Shown here in pieces: positions 45,821 through 57,881 of a stretch of 64,000 bases of DNA. Position 1 is the stretch's first letter. The number at the start of each line of letters is the position of its first letter. Source of the DNA: Lolium rigidum (taxonomy: Eukaryota; Streptophyta; Magnoliopsida; Poales; Poaceae); the NCBI RefSeq assembly GCF_022539505.1, contig NC_061512.1:247272510-247336509 (forward strand), in the 5' to 3' direction. The notes below the pieces were generated by a model. The model saw only the letters and a list, made by a program, of their open reading frames with translations, ran no database searches and was not told where the DNA came from. The position numbers and the translations under genes are program-made.

Positions 45821-47822
45821 TTGAAAATACTCCAAGAGCTCCCGAGTAATTCCAGCGCTCCCGACAAGAGCACATCGGGTCAATGTAATATAATATTCAT
45901 TGAATATTCCAGATGATGAATCCACCGACCCGAGAGTGCATCGGGAGGAGATATATCCAGAGTTGAAGAAGATAAATCCAGTAGCCCGGCTGAGGCCAAT
46001 ATGGAAGCAGGTCGCACTGCGGGCGCAGTCGAAGTAATCATCCGTCCAGAAATAGTTGACGCGGCGGGCGCAGTTGAAACGCCACCAAAGATAATCCATA
46101 TGGCAGGCGGAGTCGAAATAGTTCCGCGGCTAGAGATAGTCCACGCGGCGGGCGCCAGGCAAACTCGGTCGATGAAGAGGACGCAGTTGATACGGCCGAT
46201 CCGCGGCAGGTGAGCATCCGAATATATCGGGTCCGTAATGTCGGGTCTGCGGCAGGCGAGCCCCCGAATAAGAAGAGTGCGCGATGGCGGGCGCGGTCAG
46301 CTGAGCCGAGCAGTCAAAGCTGATGTGGCTGAACGCAATGTCGACCCCTTCAATACCGATGACATTGTAGGTTCTTTTGGACTCGATGGCGACGAAGTCG
46401 CGCCGCGGCGAAGGTAAAGTATTTTCCAAGTTGTCTATATTGCTGACTCGTCGGGTCCGTAACAGCTGAGCCTGAAAGTGTCTTTTCTGTAATAGTCTTC
46501 TTCTTCTTGAAACTTGGATTCGGTTAGCTGATTTTTCCCTGCCTTCATCCGATCGATCTTGATAATTGCTTGAGTAGTGCGCTGGCTGCATAAATGTTTT
46601 TCCTATCGGAGCGCCCATAGCGGTTACGCCGTGTGTAGATCAGACGTGATAGTTTTTCTTCTCCAATTGATGAACTTGTTGGCGTAGATATATTCCTCGG
46701 GTTCCAGCGAACCGGCGCTCCCGATGGGAGTAATAGTCTTCATATCTTCCGGCGACGTCCAAGATAATACACGCGGCGGGCGCAGCCGAAATAATCCCGC
46801 CATTCAAGATAATTCATGCCGGCGGGCGCAGCCGAAATAATCCCGCCATCCAAGATAGTCCATGCGGCGCCTGGCTGACGTGGCCGATGAAGAGGACGCG
46901 GTTGACATGGCCGATCTGCGGCGGGTGAGCATCCGAATATATCGGGTCCGTAATGTCGGGTCCGCGGCAGGCGAGCACCCGAGTAAGAAGAGTGCGTGAT
47001 GGCGGGCGCGGTCGTTCGAGCAGAGTAGTCGAAGCTGGTGTTTTTGTATCGGGAGTTTGCCAGGAACGAGTATGCGGAACAGGTCATGACCAATCACGTC
47101 GGCAGCGAAGATCTGAAGCATGTAGCCATTATTTTGATGCCATTTTTGCTCCCGCCAGTATCCATCTTCTGATCGGCATGTTATCTTTTGACCCGGCCGG
47201 TGCTGCTTCTTTCTTTTTCTTTTCTCTTTTTGAGACGAGCCTTCCATGATGGAGTGCAGGCGTACAGCCGATGGTTTCCTAAGCTGTTTCAACTGACGAC
47301 GTCTTCGAGTGCTAGTAGAAACGTTGGGAACCGCTGGCTCCTTGCAAACCTTGATCGGTGACTTTTTCTTCTTCTAATCTATTGGATGCAAAATCTCTTT
47401 TGGCTATCTCCTTGGTTACACCAACGGATGGTTACGTGAAGTTAACCTTCTTTTTTCTAACTGAATCTAAAGTTGTCTGCTCTTTGAAAGATGCGTTCTG
47501 CTCCCTGACTTGATTGAGGATGCGAGGCTTTGCCTGCTCGTCTAGGCCAGGAACCATCAATATCCAGATTCCGGCGAAACAGTTCATGCTTGACACGGTA
47601 GATGGCAAAGAGGAAACATGAAGTCCGGCCGCTGCCAAACTATGGCGCAGATCGATCCAGGTTCAACGGGAGGAATTGATGAAGAAGCCGATGTTGGTTG
47701 ATGATGAGATTGATTGAAGAAAACGAATCCGCCAGATGTGATCTGGTTGTTGAAGACGAAGTCGACGGATCTCGCCCAGATGACAAAATCCAGTCGCCGC
47801 GTTTCCCACAGACGGCGCCAAT

Positions 47823-48300
47823 TGTCGAGGCGGTTCCTCGGCAATGCCCACCATGAGGGGCTTGGGTTTTAGAGAAAGGCGACGACGGAAGTTCCGGGAG
47901 CGAGGCGGTACACGACGTACCTGGGTTCACGCCCCCACGGTGGAGGGTCGCTACGTCCCGCTAGCAATCCACTATATGAATATATGTATACGTGGGCCGC
48001 CATAGGCGGAGTTGTTGGATCTAGTCTAGTTCTAATCCGCGGGTTGCGGTGTCTAGGCGTGTTGCCTCTAAAATTATGTTTCGATTATGCGTGTCCCAAG
48101 GGTGCCCCCTGCCCGCTTTATATATCAGCCAAGCTAGGGTTTACAAGAGTCCTAGTAGGATTCATATTGGAGTTTTCTTTCCTTGTAGTCCAAGTTGAGG
48201 CGCGTGCAGGTCCAGCTTGTTGAGTCCTTGTGTTGGTCCAGCTTCATAGTTTGCACCGGGTATGGCAATGTCGAGTACCCGAAGGGTTATGCCCACGTCA
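47823..48300 (-). repeat. 5' LTR of element D (478 bp)
   Basis: TGTCGAGGCGG ... GCCCACGTCA; primer site immediately to its left; followed by GTACT. Confidence 0.93.
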
Positions 48301-48305
48301 GTACT

Positions 48306-49969
48306 GCCTATGAACTTAATTTTGTTACTGCATTGCACTACATGCGGTCGTAGTGCATGTCGTGATGTTCTAGCAACGTGAACTACCTTTTTTGCGGGTA
48401 GTGCACGGCGCAGTGTCCTGGTAGTAAACTGACTTTTTATAGCGTTGTACTGCCATGTGGTCCTAGTGAACGGTGTGGTGTTCTTAGAGTGCATGGTGCA
48501 ATGTCCTCGCGGTGCACTACATGTTTGTTCTACGTTGCCTTGCCTCCCGACGTAGTGCATTAGTATACTGCCTACTTTTTCTGCGATGAACTTTTTTTCC
48601 GCGGTGCATCGATTATTTCTTCCGCATGTACTACCTTGTATTTTTCCACCGTGTAGTTTTTTCGTGGTGCAAGTTTTCAGGGCACGTGCTAGTGTAGCGT
48701 GCATGCCTTTTTCTTGTCCATGTGCGATGTTGCCATATACACAAATGCATGCAGGTTCTATGCTCACGCGGCAACATGTGACGTCTGGGTACGTTCGAGC
48801 ATGTGCCACGCGTCAACGGATGATGCTCACGTCCGCGTCGCTCGGCCGTGAAACTTTGATCTATTTTTCTCTATCTAAATTCATTTTTCCAAAACCTCAG
48901 ATAAGGGAGGAAAATATTCATCCATATAGATGATCACCTCATCTTCTCTTGAGTTAGAATCCTTGAATATAATCCAAGTCAGTTATTAGTTGGTGAAGTA
49001 ACCCCAATCTCATATCAACTAGAGTCCTTAAATTTAAGAAGTAAAGGGGAAACCATATCCATGCCTATAAAAGGGAGTCCAAGCTAAAAGTAACACTCAA
49101 GATATTTGAGCAAGCACTTGCTCTTGGAGGTAAGAGTCATATTTCTTTAGTGATATCTTGGGTAAGCAATAACCATGATCCTCACAAGTGGGTGTTGATC
49201 ATAGAGCTCTAAACACAAGTATGAAAGAAGCAAGTAAAAACCTAATGAACTATGAGCCATCAATATTGACTTGAGAAACAATTGAATATCTATAGGAGTG
49301 AATAAAGACCTTAATGACAAAAATCTCCAATAATTAAAAGTGAATAAGGAATATGAACTAATGAGAAGTAAGATCAACATGCCAAGTACATGATTATGCT
49401 TCGATATACATAAGTGAATATGTTAATTAGGAAACCCTAGTGTGATAAGCAGATATCATCCATCACAAGAAATAATAGGGGGTACTAGTAAGAAAGCCTA
49501 GTACATCTTCAACATTTTTAATAAAGAAACAAGTGTTGGACACCAAAATTTTGCTTAGCCAAGAACCTAGCTAGGTCCATACCAATAATATTTCAAAGAA
49601 ACCATAATTTAATTGTGAGGGAGAGCAATTCCTAGTCAACTCAACATATTATCAATACACACTTGGAACCTTGGACCCACATCTCAATCCTAACTTGTGC
49701 ATCAGTTGGTGATCATTTGTAAACCCCAGTATAACACCCTATATTCCAATCCAAGGGTGTAATCTATTTCCCATCCTAAGAGTCAAAGTCAAGCCAATGA
49801 ACCAAGTAACCAACTCAACTCAAACCTTTAGACTAGATAAATGAATGATTCTTTCTAATTAACTAAATGAAGTAAACCTAAGTATCCAAAGCCAATGTTT
49901 CAGTAGATTATTAATAATACTAGAGCCACTTAAGGTAAATTTCTTGTTAATCGGAAAATATATGCATAC
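48306..49969. other. Intergenic; degenerate repeat then unclassified AT-rich DNA
   Basis: 48306 to about 48560 continues the degenerate ~80-bp repeat found at 26060-26294. From about 48850 the sequence is AT-rich; a TATAAAAGGGAG motif at about 49066 hints at an old LTR or promoter, but no ends or coding domains are recognisable. Confidence 0.4.
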
Positions 49970-50672
49970 TGTTGGAGATATGCCCAAGAGGCAATAATAA
50001 ATGGTTATTATATATCTTTGTGTTTATGATAATGTTTACATACCATGCTATAATTGTATTAACCGAAACATTGATACATGTGTGATATGTAAACAACAAA
50101 GAGTCCCTAGTAAGCCTCTTAACTAGCTTGTTGATTAATAGATGATTAGTTTCATAATCATGAACATTGGATGTTATTAATAACAAGGTTATATCATTAT
50201 ATGAATGATGTAATGGACACACCCAATTAAGCGTAGCATAATATCACGTCATTAAGTTATTTGCTATAAGCTTTCAATACATAGTTACCTAGTCCTTACG
50301 ACCATGAGATCATGTAAATCACTTATACTGGAAAGGTACTTTGATTACATCAAACGCCACTGCGTAAATGGGTGGTTATAAAGGTGGGATTAAGTACCGG
50401 AAAGTATGAGTTGAGGCATATGGATCAACAGTGGGATTTGTCCATCCCGATGACGGATAGATATACTCTGGGCCCTCTCGGTGGAATGTCGTCTAATGTC
50501 TTGCAAGCATATGAATAAGTTCATAAGAGACCACATACCACGGTACGAGTAAAGAGTACTTGTCAGGAGACGAGGTTGAACAAGGTATAGAGTGATACCG
50601 ATGATCAAACCTCGGACAAGTAAAATATCGCGTGACAAAGGGAATTGGTATCGTATGTAAATGGTTCATTCA
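49970..50672 (+). mobile_element. 5' portion of a BARE/Angela-type copia LTR
   Basis: Begins TGTTGGAGATATGCCC, followed by GGCAATAATAAATGGTTATT and, further on, GGTACGAGTAAAGAGTACTT, AACAAGGTATAGAGTGATAC and GACAAAGGGAATTGGTATCG, all recognisable parts of this LTR type. It ends abruptly after about 700 bp; no interior or second LTR is present. Confidence 0.8.
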
Positions 50673-51219
50673 ATAAAATAATATGACCAAGGGTATATTT
50701 TCAATAAAGAAACCAAGAAATAATTTTAAACCTAGCCATTTGTTTCTTTACAAATTCTTACTAAACTAAGCATTTACATATCACTAGGTAGTTAAATAAA
50801 TTCTTAGATTAAATGATTTGAACACTCCCAAGTTGATATTTGAATTGTGCTTATTGAGATGACTAATCCAAAATTCCAATAATGTTTCATCAACATATGT
50901 GACAATTCAAATATATAACTCCTAAATAAGCAAAATGCTAACATTATTTTGGAGGAATACCAGAAGGATTCATATTTAGAAAATCCTCTATGACAAAACT
51001 GAATTCAATTAAGAAATGTAAAACATAAAAATAGAAAAGAAAAAGAAAAATAAAAAAAGTTAGAGAGTCGGGCCGAACCGGCCAGACCACCCCATTAGCA
51101 CAGCCCAACAACTAGCTCACCGGAACCTAAAACTTGTGTTTTCAGTAATGAGATGGAAACTATCAGTTACTTTTTTTTATCCGTGTAGTAGCACACAAAA
51201 ACTGGAAGCTCGTGGTTTC
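50673..51219. other. Unannotated AT-rich spacer
   Basis: No ORF, repeat ends or RNA gene seen. Confidence 0.4.
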
Positions 51220-54200
51220 TGTAACACCCCAAATTTCAAATAAAGGAAGAAGAACAAATCCAATTATCCAAATTTGAGAACCAACAAAAACTTTTCACAT
51301 TTCATATAGTGCCCTGCATAGGACTTGTGCATTTTGAGTGATATGCCATGATGAGTGTTATCTTGTGTATGTGATGAACTCCACAACCCTAGAGTGATCA
51401 AATGATTATCACCAAACAAATAAATTAAAAAGAGAAAGAAATCAAATAAGAATAAAACCCTAAAAACCCTAACATATGGCATATGCCATTTTTACAAACT
51501 TTGACCCTAGACCCAATTGGTCTTCACCATTAGTTGGAATATGTTATAAAATAGTTACTACAACTTTGGGAATCAAAGAAACACCATTTAAATCAAAATC
51601 AAATTCAAAATATACTCACATAAGATAATGGTCATTTTTGACAATTACAATCTGGTCATCACTTTGAGCCTCCCTATTTCCAAATTTCTAAACTAAACAA
51701 ATCCAACTCTTTGCATGTCATCCAAGTACACAACAAAATGAACAACTTTTGTAAAGGGGACCATATCAAATTCATTTTGAATCAAGAGCTATGATCAAGT
51801 GAAGAAGAGACTTTGAAACTTTTGCAAGATCACCAATTTTCGAATTTTGATCAAACCCGGCCAATTCTTGCTCACCACTGGACCTAGCATTGACCTCTAG
51901 ACCCCACCCTACCTAGCCCATGCCAGAAGACACCATGGACACGACCCAAACATGGCCGGCCATGGCCATGCCGGCCACGTTCCACCTCGACGCGCCACCC
52001 CTCTCTCTCTGCCTCTCCAGCCCACGCCACCTTGCCAAACGCGTCGCCCACGATCGCCGGAGATCGCCTGTACCCGCCCCTGGTCGCGAGGAAGCCGACA
52101 CGCCCCGGACGGAGCGTGCCCACGACGTCCCTGGCGCGCCGCGAGCGGCATGGTGACGTCGCCGTGCACGGACGCGCGCGACACGGCCACGCGGCGCTCG
52201 CCGTACCTCGCCGTACCCCGACCCGCTCCGCTCGCCACGGTACTCGACGCGCCACGCGGAGCTCGCCGGACATGCTCGCGTCACCCCCTAGCCCCTACCG
52301 TCGCCGGAGAGGACAAGCGCGCCCGCCACGGCCGCGCCGATGACGCGCACGGACCCGACCACCCTAGGCACCCCCTTGCCGCGCCGTTCACGCTCCTAGC
52401 GTCGCCATGACGTCGTGAACACGACGGCGTCGTCGCCTAGCCCTCTAGCCCACCGGAGCGGCCGCGCCCTTGTCGACTTGCCGCAGCACCCACGGCACCC
52501 TCACGCGCCTATAAAAGGAGGCCTCCCCTCGACGCTCCAAGCACACCACCATGACCACCACTCACCACCGCTTCGCCCAGCACCAGTAGCCACCTCGATT
52601 GACGCCGGAGCAAGCCCAATTGGACGATCGGAGCCGCCAGTACCCGGAGGTCGCCGCCGTCGATTGGAGCCGCCCCTGACGACGCCACTGCTACAGGCTG
52701 CTTCCTCGTCCTCGACAACCTCGAACGGAACACCGCCGCCGCTCGCCGGAGCTCCGACGCGCTCTCCGACCCCCTACTGCCGCCGCCCGGTGAGTCTCTC
52801 TCGTCGGAGACGACGACGAACCACAGCCCTCCGATCCCCTCCTAATCCAACGTCTCTGGTGAGCCCATACCGCTTCGGCGTTCAAACGTCGCTGACGGGT
52901 GGAGCCCACTGTCAGGCGGCCCGCGCGTGCACAGATACGTGGTGGGCTGGCCTTGGGCCGTTTTAAACCTTTGGGCCCAGTTAGTTTTCCCGCCAGCCCG
53001 TTTAATTCAAATTCAGTTTAATAAATTTAGTTTGAATTCAATACTGGACCCAACTTTGAAAATTCATAGAATCTGTTTGGCTTGGCCGAATTTAACAAAC
53101 TTTATATATTTAGAAAGCTTAGGAAATTATCTACACAATGCCACTGATTTGAACCCTAGATCTATTATAGAATTAAAATGGAAAAATAAACAAGGCAGGG
53201 ACTTTTCTGCACTTAGAATAATTATTAAAAATCAACCAAAATAGATATTTGAATAATTCCAACTCTTATAGCTCACAATTGACTTACACTAATTGATTAT
53301 GCAATAAAATGGTGTGGTCACTTTGCATGATCATGCCCTAGATTAATTAATGGACAATATGGCTAGTTTAGTAAGTGATATTGTCCCAAAATTATTATGT
53401 AAATCATATGGAGGATTTCCCTTCATTTAAATCTTGTCCCAAATGAGTTCATGAGATGTTTGCACCCCTGGTCCAAACACTCCTATATGAATATTTGGAG
53501 ATTTAAACCATTTGAGGAATTATAAAATAGTATGAGGTGATTTATCTCATTTAAATCATTTTCTCAAATAATGATAATGAATGTTTGGCTTTGGTCAATA
53601 TGAATTCATGTATGATTATTTGAGAAGTTAAATCTTAAGAAGGATTCAATGAGAGGAAATTATTTTCTCAAGAACTAAATGAAGATTATTAATTACATAT
53701 GTAATGAGAGGAAATTACTTTCTTTAACCAAGAAAACCAATGCACCTAATTATTTTATGTGTGTGCTTAGCATAGTTTGTGTGAAGTAACTATGAGCTTA
53801 GTATAGCTTTTGAGCTTGTTTAGTGATTATACCCCGTATTTCAATTTAGACGCTAGCACCGGAGATTACCAAGAGGAAGGAGAATTCTACCAAGAAGAGG
53901 AGGAAGAAAACCTAGAGAACTACCAAGGCAAGATAATACTCTTGCAAAGTGCAAAGCCCACCTTGGGCAAGGCACCATGATTCTTATCTATCTTCATACA
54001 AGCTTATCTTACTTTTACACCCTACAAGTCTTACTTGTTGTGTTTTTCCAAAGAGTTGAATTCAAATGGTATAGTTGAATAAAATTACTAGAGTAGCAAA
54101 GCTAGTCCTATAGATGGCAAAGCAATGTAGCACCCCTCATGATTAGTGCTAGTGCTAAAATACTAAAACTTTGACTACTCTAGATGGGAACATATGACTT

Positions 54201-55310
54201 GATGAAATTGAAACCTTGGAATAATGAAGCATTCCATTGAAAGTTTTGAAGTTGAATGTGACCCAGAGAAGATAGTGATTTTTGATAAAACCCTGATATT
54301 GGTTTGAATGCGATACCTTTCCAATTTCAAGTACCCCCACAATACCTGATTATGGGTAGGGCTTAACTGGAAGTTTATACATCTTAGTATGGGTTCCCTC
54401 TGAACACACATCATAGGGGTTATGCTGAGGCTGCCTCCGTTGTTGAGAAAGATGTGAATTGAGGTGAAATTGTACGGCCAAGCCCTGTGCGGTTCCCAGA
54501 GTTAACAGTTGGTTTTCACCGGGAGGCCAAGCTCATGGGGAGAGGTGCTCATACTAGGGTTTGTAAGTGAAAGGTTAGGGTTGATGATCCGCGTATCGTG
54601 TTACGGTGACTCGGAGCCATTCCGACGGATGAAATCAAATGTTGTGGCACAAGTGTGCAACCTCTGCAGAGTGTCAATCTATTCGAATAGCCGTGTCCAC
54701 GGTTACGGACGATTGGAAGGGCCATACAATTCCCCGTGTCAGTCTTTTTGAAAACTTTAGTGAATATGAATGGTGACTTGGTGACTTATTAGAATGACAA
54801 CCCTTGTGTGGGAATGACACAAATGTTCCCATTTAAGTAGCTAGTACATGATCCACTACTTATGAACTAAAATATGGCTTATGCAAGTCAAAATAGAGTT
54901 TAACTCCAAGAGCTAGCATTTTACATTGGTATTAGTTTGCAAGTACTTGAAGTACTTACGGCTTTGTCCCTGGCTATTCAAATGGCCAGAGTACGATGAT
55001 GAACAGAACTACCGCGAGGATGACCAGCAGGACGCCTATGATAACTAGGAGCTTTCTGACGTCAAGCGTTGGCCTGTGGACTACGGAGTCCCTTTATCTT
55101 TACGCTTCCGCATTGAACTTGTGTTTGTTCGTTGATCAATAGATCAACTATTTGTGTAATATGGATCATGTGATTCAAGTTGTAAGACTTTATGAGTTGT
55201 AATAAATGATGACTGTGATACTTAGCTATTATATCTCGCAACAACAATATTCCTGGGATTGCGATGAATGATATAATAGGCATCCGGACTTAAAAATCCG
55301 GGTGTTGACA
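51220..55310 (+). repeat. 5' LTR of the chromovirus (4091 bp)
   Basis: TGTAACACCCCAAATTTC ... GGGTGTTGACA. Contains a GC-rich island (about 51900-52970) with a TATA box, then AT-rich sequence with two short acidic-peptide frames (about 53840-53978 and 54965-55050). ORFs within the GC island on both strands overlap each other and are not called. Confidence 0.92.
52510..52516 (+). promoter_or_regulatory. TATA box of the chromovirus LTR
   Basis: CCTATAAAAGGAGGCC, the best core promoter in the LTR; the copy in the 3' LTR is at 62498-62504. A GGTGAGT donor-like site follows at 52789-52795 (about 270 bp downstream). Confidence 0.65.
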
Positions 55311-55313
55311 AGT

Positions 55314-55326
55314 TGGTATCAGAGCC
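55314..55326 (+). other. Primer-binding site
   Basis: TGGTATCAGAGCC, three bases after the LTR end; complementary to the 3' end of initiator methionine tRNA. Confidence 0.9.
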
Positions 55327-55541
55327 ATTGTTTGACCTTAGAAAACCTTAGTTAGAATGGGCGTTCATAAAAACTTAACTTTGAAATCAAAATGAAGCAA
55401 ATATTTGTGAAAACTTACCATACTCTTGTCTTTGAGGCTTTTTCCAAAACTTGGTGATATCATGCTCGTTCTTGTTTAAATATACTTAAAAGTTTGCCAC
55501 ACTTAATCACTCACTAATTTACTCCTCCATTTCACTTTCAG

Positions 55542-56354
55542 ATGGAGCCGAATGAACCCCTCAACACCAAGTTCTACCAGCTTGGGAATGGTGGAGACTT
55601 GATCTTTGAGCACGACCTCAACGCGCTCTCTGACTTCCTTGGCCGTCCTCACCCGGAGTTCCACGGGATCCAGGTGAACGACCAAGTCGGAGGCGAGTTG
55701 CAGTGGATCATCACCGCCGACCTAAGGGGCAAGCTGGAGCCTCCCACCTCGGAGAGGATCCTCTTCTCCTTCCGCGAGAGCAACTGGCTCGATGGTCTTG
55801 CACGTGGCCTTCAGGAGGGACTTGCACGCCTCTGTGGACAGAACGTGGTGCGCATACTTGCGTCCCGCTATGCACACCTCGTGAGGCGTGATGCTATGGG
55901 TGTGCCTATGGAGCTGCAGTCGCACCCACAGCTGAGGCACCATGCTGAGCATCTGGACTACATGTTGTACCACACTCAGAAGGAGTTAGACAACTCCCGT
56001 GCGTACGCGAACCAGACCCACCTCGCACTGATCACGCATGGTGATGCCATCAAGCAGCTATCCAGGGATCGCAACAAGCTTCGCCTGAAGTGCGCGAAGA
56101 AGGATGTCACCATTACACGCCTTCGCGCACAGATAGCATCACTTGAGGCCACCGTCAAGGCTCAGGAGGAACAGCTGATGGAGATAGAGGAAGACGAGGC
56201 CGGTGCCGACCTTCGAGGAGGAGACGCCTTCCTGAGTGACGACGACGACTTCGAGGAGGACGGGTTCACTGAGGAGGAGGACTACGCGTTCACGGAGCCA
56301 GGACCTGATGATGTCGTTCCCATCGACATCGAGGATGAGGGTAGCCGCACTTGA
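55542..56354 (+). CDS. Extra ORF upstream of gag, 270 aa, unknown function
   Basis: Intact sense-strand ORF between the primer site and gag: ATG 55542 directly after CTTTCAG, stop TGA 56352-56354. The N-terminal half (residues 1-140) is globular-looking (LIFEHDLNALSDFLGRPHPE, GGELQWIITADLRGKLEPP). Residues about 165-215 predict a coiled coil (LSRDRNKLRLK..., RLRAQIASLEATVKAQEEQL) and the last 55 residues are very acidic (SDDDDFEEDG, EEEDYAF). There is no zinc knuckle, protease or polymerase motif. Some grass gypsy elements are known to have additional ORFs before gag, but I do not recognise a named family. Its intact state while the protease region is shifted may only reflect youth. Confidence 0.75.
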   Translation: MEPNEPLNTKFYQLGNGGDLIFEHDLNALSDFLGRPHPEFHGIQVNDQVGGELQWIITADLRGKLEPPTSERILFSFRESNWLDGLARGLQEGLARLCGQNVVRILASRYAHLVRRDAMGVPMELQSHPQLRHHAEHLDYMLYHTQKELDNSRAYANQTHLALITHGDAIKQLSRDRNKLRLKCAKKDVTITRLRAQIASLEATVKAQEEQLMEIEEDEAGADLRGGDAFLSDDDDFEEDGFTEEEDYAFTEPGPDDVVPIDIEDEGSRT

Positions 56355-56633
56355 TCACGTATGTAGGTGTGAGTTGTATCCTGTCCCGTGTATCGTAGCA
56401 GGAAGGGTTCTTAAAACCCTGGGTATGTGTGTGTTTTCCATCCCTTGTATCGTAGTCTGAGAAATGGTTCTTAAAACCATGGGAAGAATGGTATGTTAGT
56501 TTGTAATGTGTTATGTGGAATGAATGAATGTGTGTTTGTCATCAAAAGCATTCAAGTTTTTACAAGTTTTTAAACTCACCCAAAATAAACCTTAGACAAT
56601 TCCCTCTTATCTTATAATCTTCTATATATTCAG

Positions 56634-57881
56634 ATGGCCCCTCCCAATCGCAACAACAACGATGCCATGATGCAACTGCTGCAAACTCTGCTTCAAGACA
56701 GGGAGACGGAAAGAGCTGAACGTCAAGCCAACATAGCAGCACTGCAAAACCTTGCTCACCAAGGCCATGGGAATCATGATCACCCCGGATCCAAACTCAA
56801 GAACTTCCAGAACACCAATCCTCCGGTGTTTAGCAAGACCGAAGAACCCCTCGACGCCGACGACTGGCTTCAGACTATGGAGAACAACTTGGAAGTCGCC
56901 GGAGTCGAAGCCAATGAGAAGGTCCTGTTTGCAACCCACTACCTTGCCGGACCAGCCCGAGCCTGGTGGATCAGCACCCGTGCCATGAACGGAGGTCAAG
57001 TCATGACTTGGGCAGATTTCAAGCTCAAGTTCAGCAAGTACCATGTGCCCCCGGGTCTCATCAAGAAGATGCGGGATGAATTCCGCGAACTGAAGCAAGG
57101 AAGGATGACGGTGGTAGAATACCGCGACAGGTTCCTTACCCTGTCAAGGTACGCCCCCGATGAGACTGACACTACTGAGAAGAGGCAAGAGAGATTCCTG
57201 AATGGACCGCATGATGAGATGCAGACGGTCCTAGTCAACATCCCCTTTGCAGACCTTGAAGCCCTTGTTGACTCCGCCATCCAGATGGAGGGCAAGTTGA
57301 ACCAAGCCAATGAAAACCGTAAACGCCGCATGATGCACCAGAGTGGGCCTAGCCATACTCCAAAGTATCGCCCCAGCTCAAGCGGAGGTTTTGCCCCCAG
57401 AAACACTAAGCCCCAGATGCAGACTTCACGCCCCGGATTCCAGAACCGGAGTGGAGGAAACCCCAGGCCAGGAGGCCACCACAACAACAACCACAACTAC
57501 CAGAACAACACCAACAACTTCAACCGCGCGCCAATGCGAGCCCCCAACACCAATAACAGCAACACCAACACCGCTCCAAGGACTGGGAGCAACGCCATTC
57601 CGGTCGCCAACAAGGACAAGTCCACTATCACCTGCTATGAGTGCGGTGTAGTGGGACACTACTCCAACGAGTGCCCCAAGAGGCTTGCCAAGCTCGCCGG
57701 CAACACCGCTGCACCTGTTCAGCAGCAACGCCGCGTCTCTACCGGAAAGAAGTTCGCCCCCAACAACCCCAATAACCGCAACGGCCGTCTCTTTCACATG
57801 GAGGCAGAAGAAGCCCAGGAAGCACCGGATGTTGTTTTGGGTATGTTTCTGTCAACTCGGTACCTGCCGAGTGTTGTTTGA
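56634..57881 (+). CDS. Chromovirus gag
   Basis: ATG 56634, directly after TATTCAG. N-terminal helix region, then the retrotransposon gag block (residues about 70-200: DDWLQTMENNLEVAGVEANE, FKLKFSKYHVPPGLIKKMRD) and, after an Asn/Arg-rich basic stretch, one CCHC zinc knuckle CYECGVVGHYSNEC. It forms the virus-like particle. The frame ends at 57881 because of a frame change just before the protease active site; the intact ancestor would have run on into pol. Confidence 0.9.
   Translation: MAPPNRNNNDAMMQLLQTLLQDRETERAERQANIAALQNLAHQGHGNHDHPGSKLKNFQNTNPPVFSKTEEPLDADDWLQTMENNLEVAGVEANEKVLFATHYLAGPARAWWISTRAMNGGQVMTWADFKLKFSKYHVPPGLIKKMRDEFRELKQGRMTVVEYRDRFLTLSRYAPDETDTTEKRQERFLNGPHDEMQTVLVNIPFADLEALVDSAIQMEGKLNQANENRKRRMMHQSGPSHTPKYRPSSSGGFAPRNTKPQMQTSRPGFQNRSGGNPRPGGHHNNNHNYQNNTNNFNRAPMRAPNTNNSNTNTAPRTGSNAIPVANKDKSTITCYECGVVGHYSNECPKRLAKLAGNTAAPVQQQRRVSTGKKFAPNNPNNRNGRLFHMEAEEAQEAPDVVLGMFLSTRYLPSVV

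Larger units (their letters stand above)
26300..48300 (-). mobile_element. Element D: complete non-coding gypsy-type LTR element with nested insertions
   Basis: Minus-strand element with 3' LTR 26300-26780, 5' LTR 47823-48300 and identical flanking GTACT (26295-26299 and 48301-48305). The primer site TGGCGCCGTCTGTGGGA lies next to the 5' LTR (47804-47820) and the polypurine tract next to the 3' LTR (26781-26793). Its own interior is 26781-27746 plus 44755-47822 (about 4 kb), without gag or pol but with minisatellite arrays shared with A. The LTRs differ at roughly 10 of 480 positions by eye, implying moderate age. Element F interrupts it. Confidence 0.92.

Noticed and set aside
47584..47930. 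Minus-strand ORFs next to the D 5' LTR as a gag
   Set aside because: Short, no gag motif, and they run through the LTR border.
51884..52966. Several 100-180 codon ORFs in the GC-rich LTR segment (repeated at 61873-62954)
   Set aside because: They overlap on both strands, are Arg/Pro/Ala-rich by base composition, and are disrupted differently in the two LTRs.
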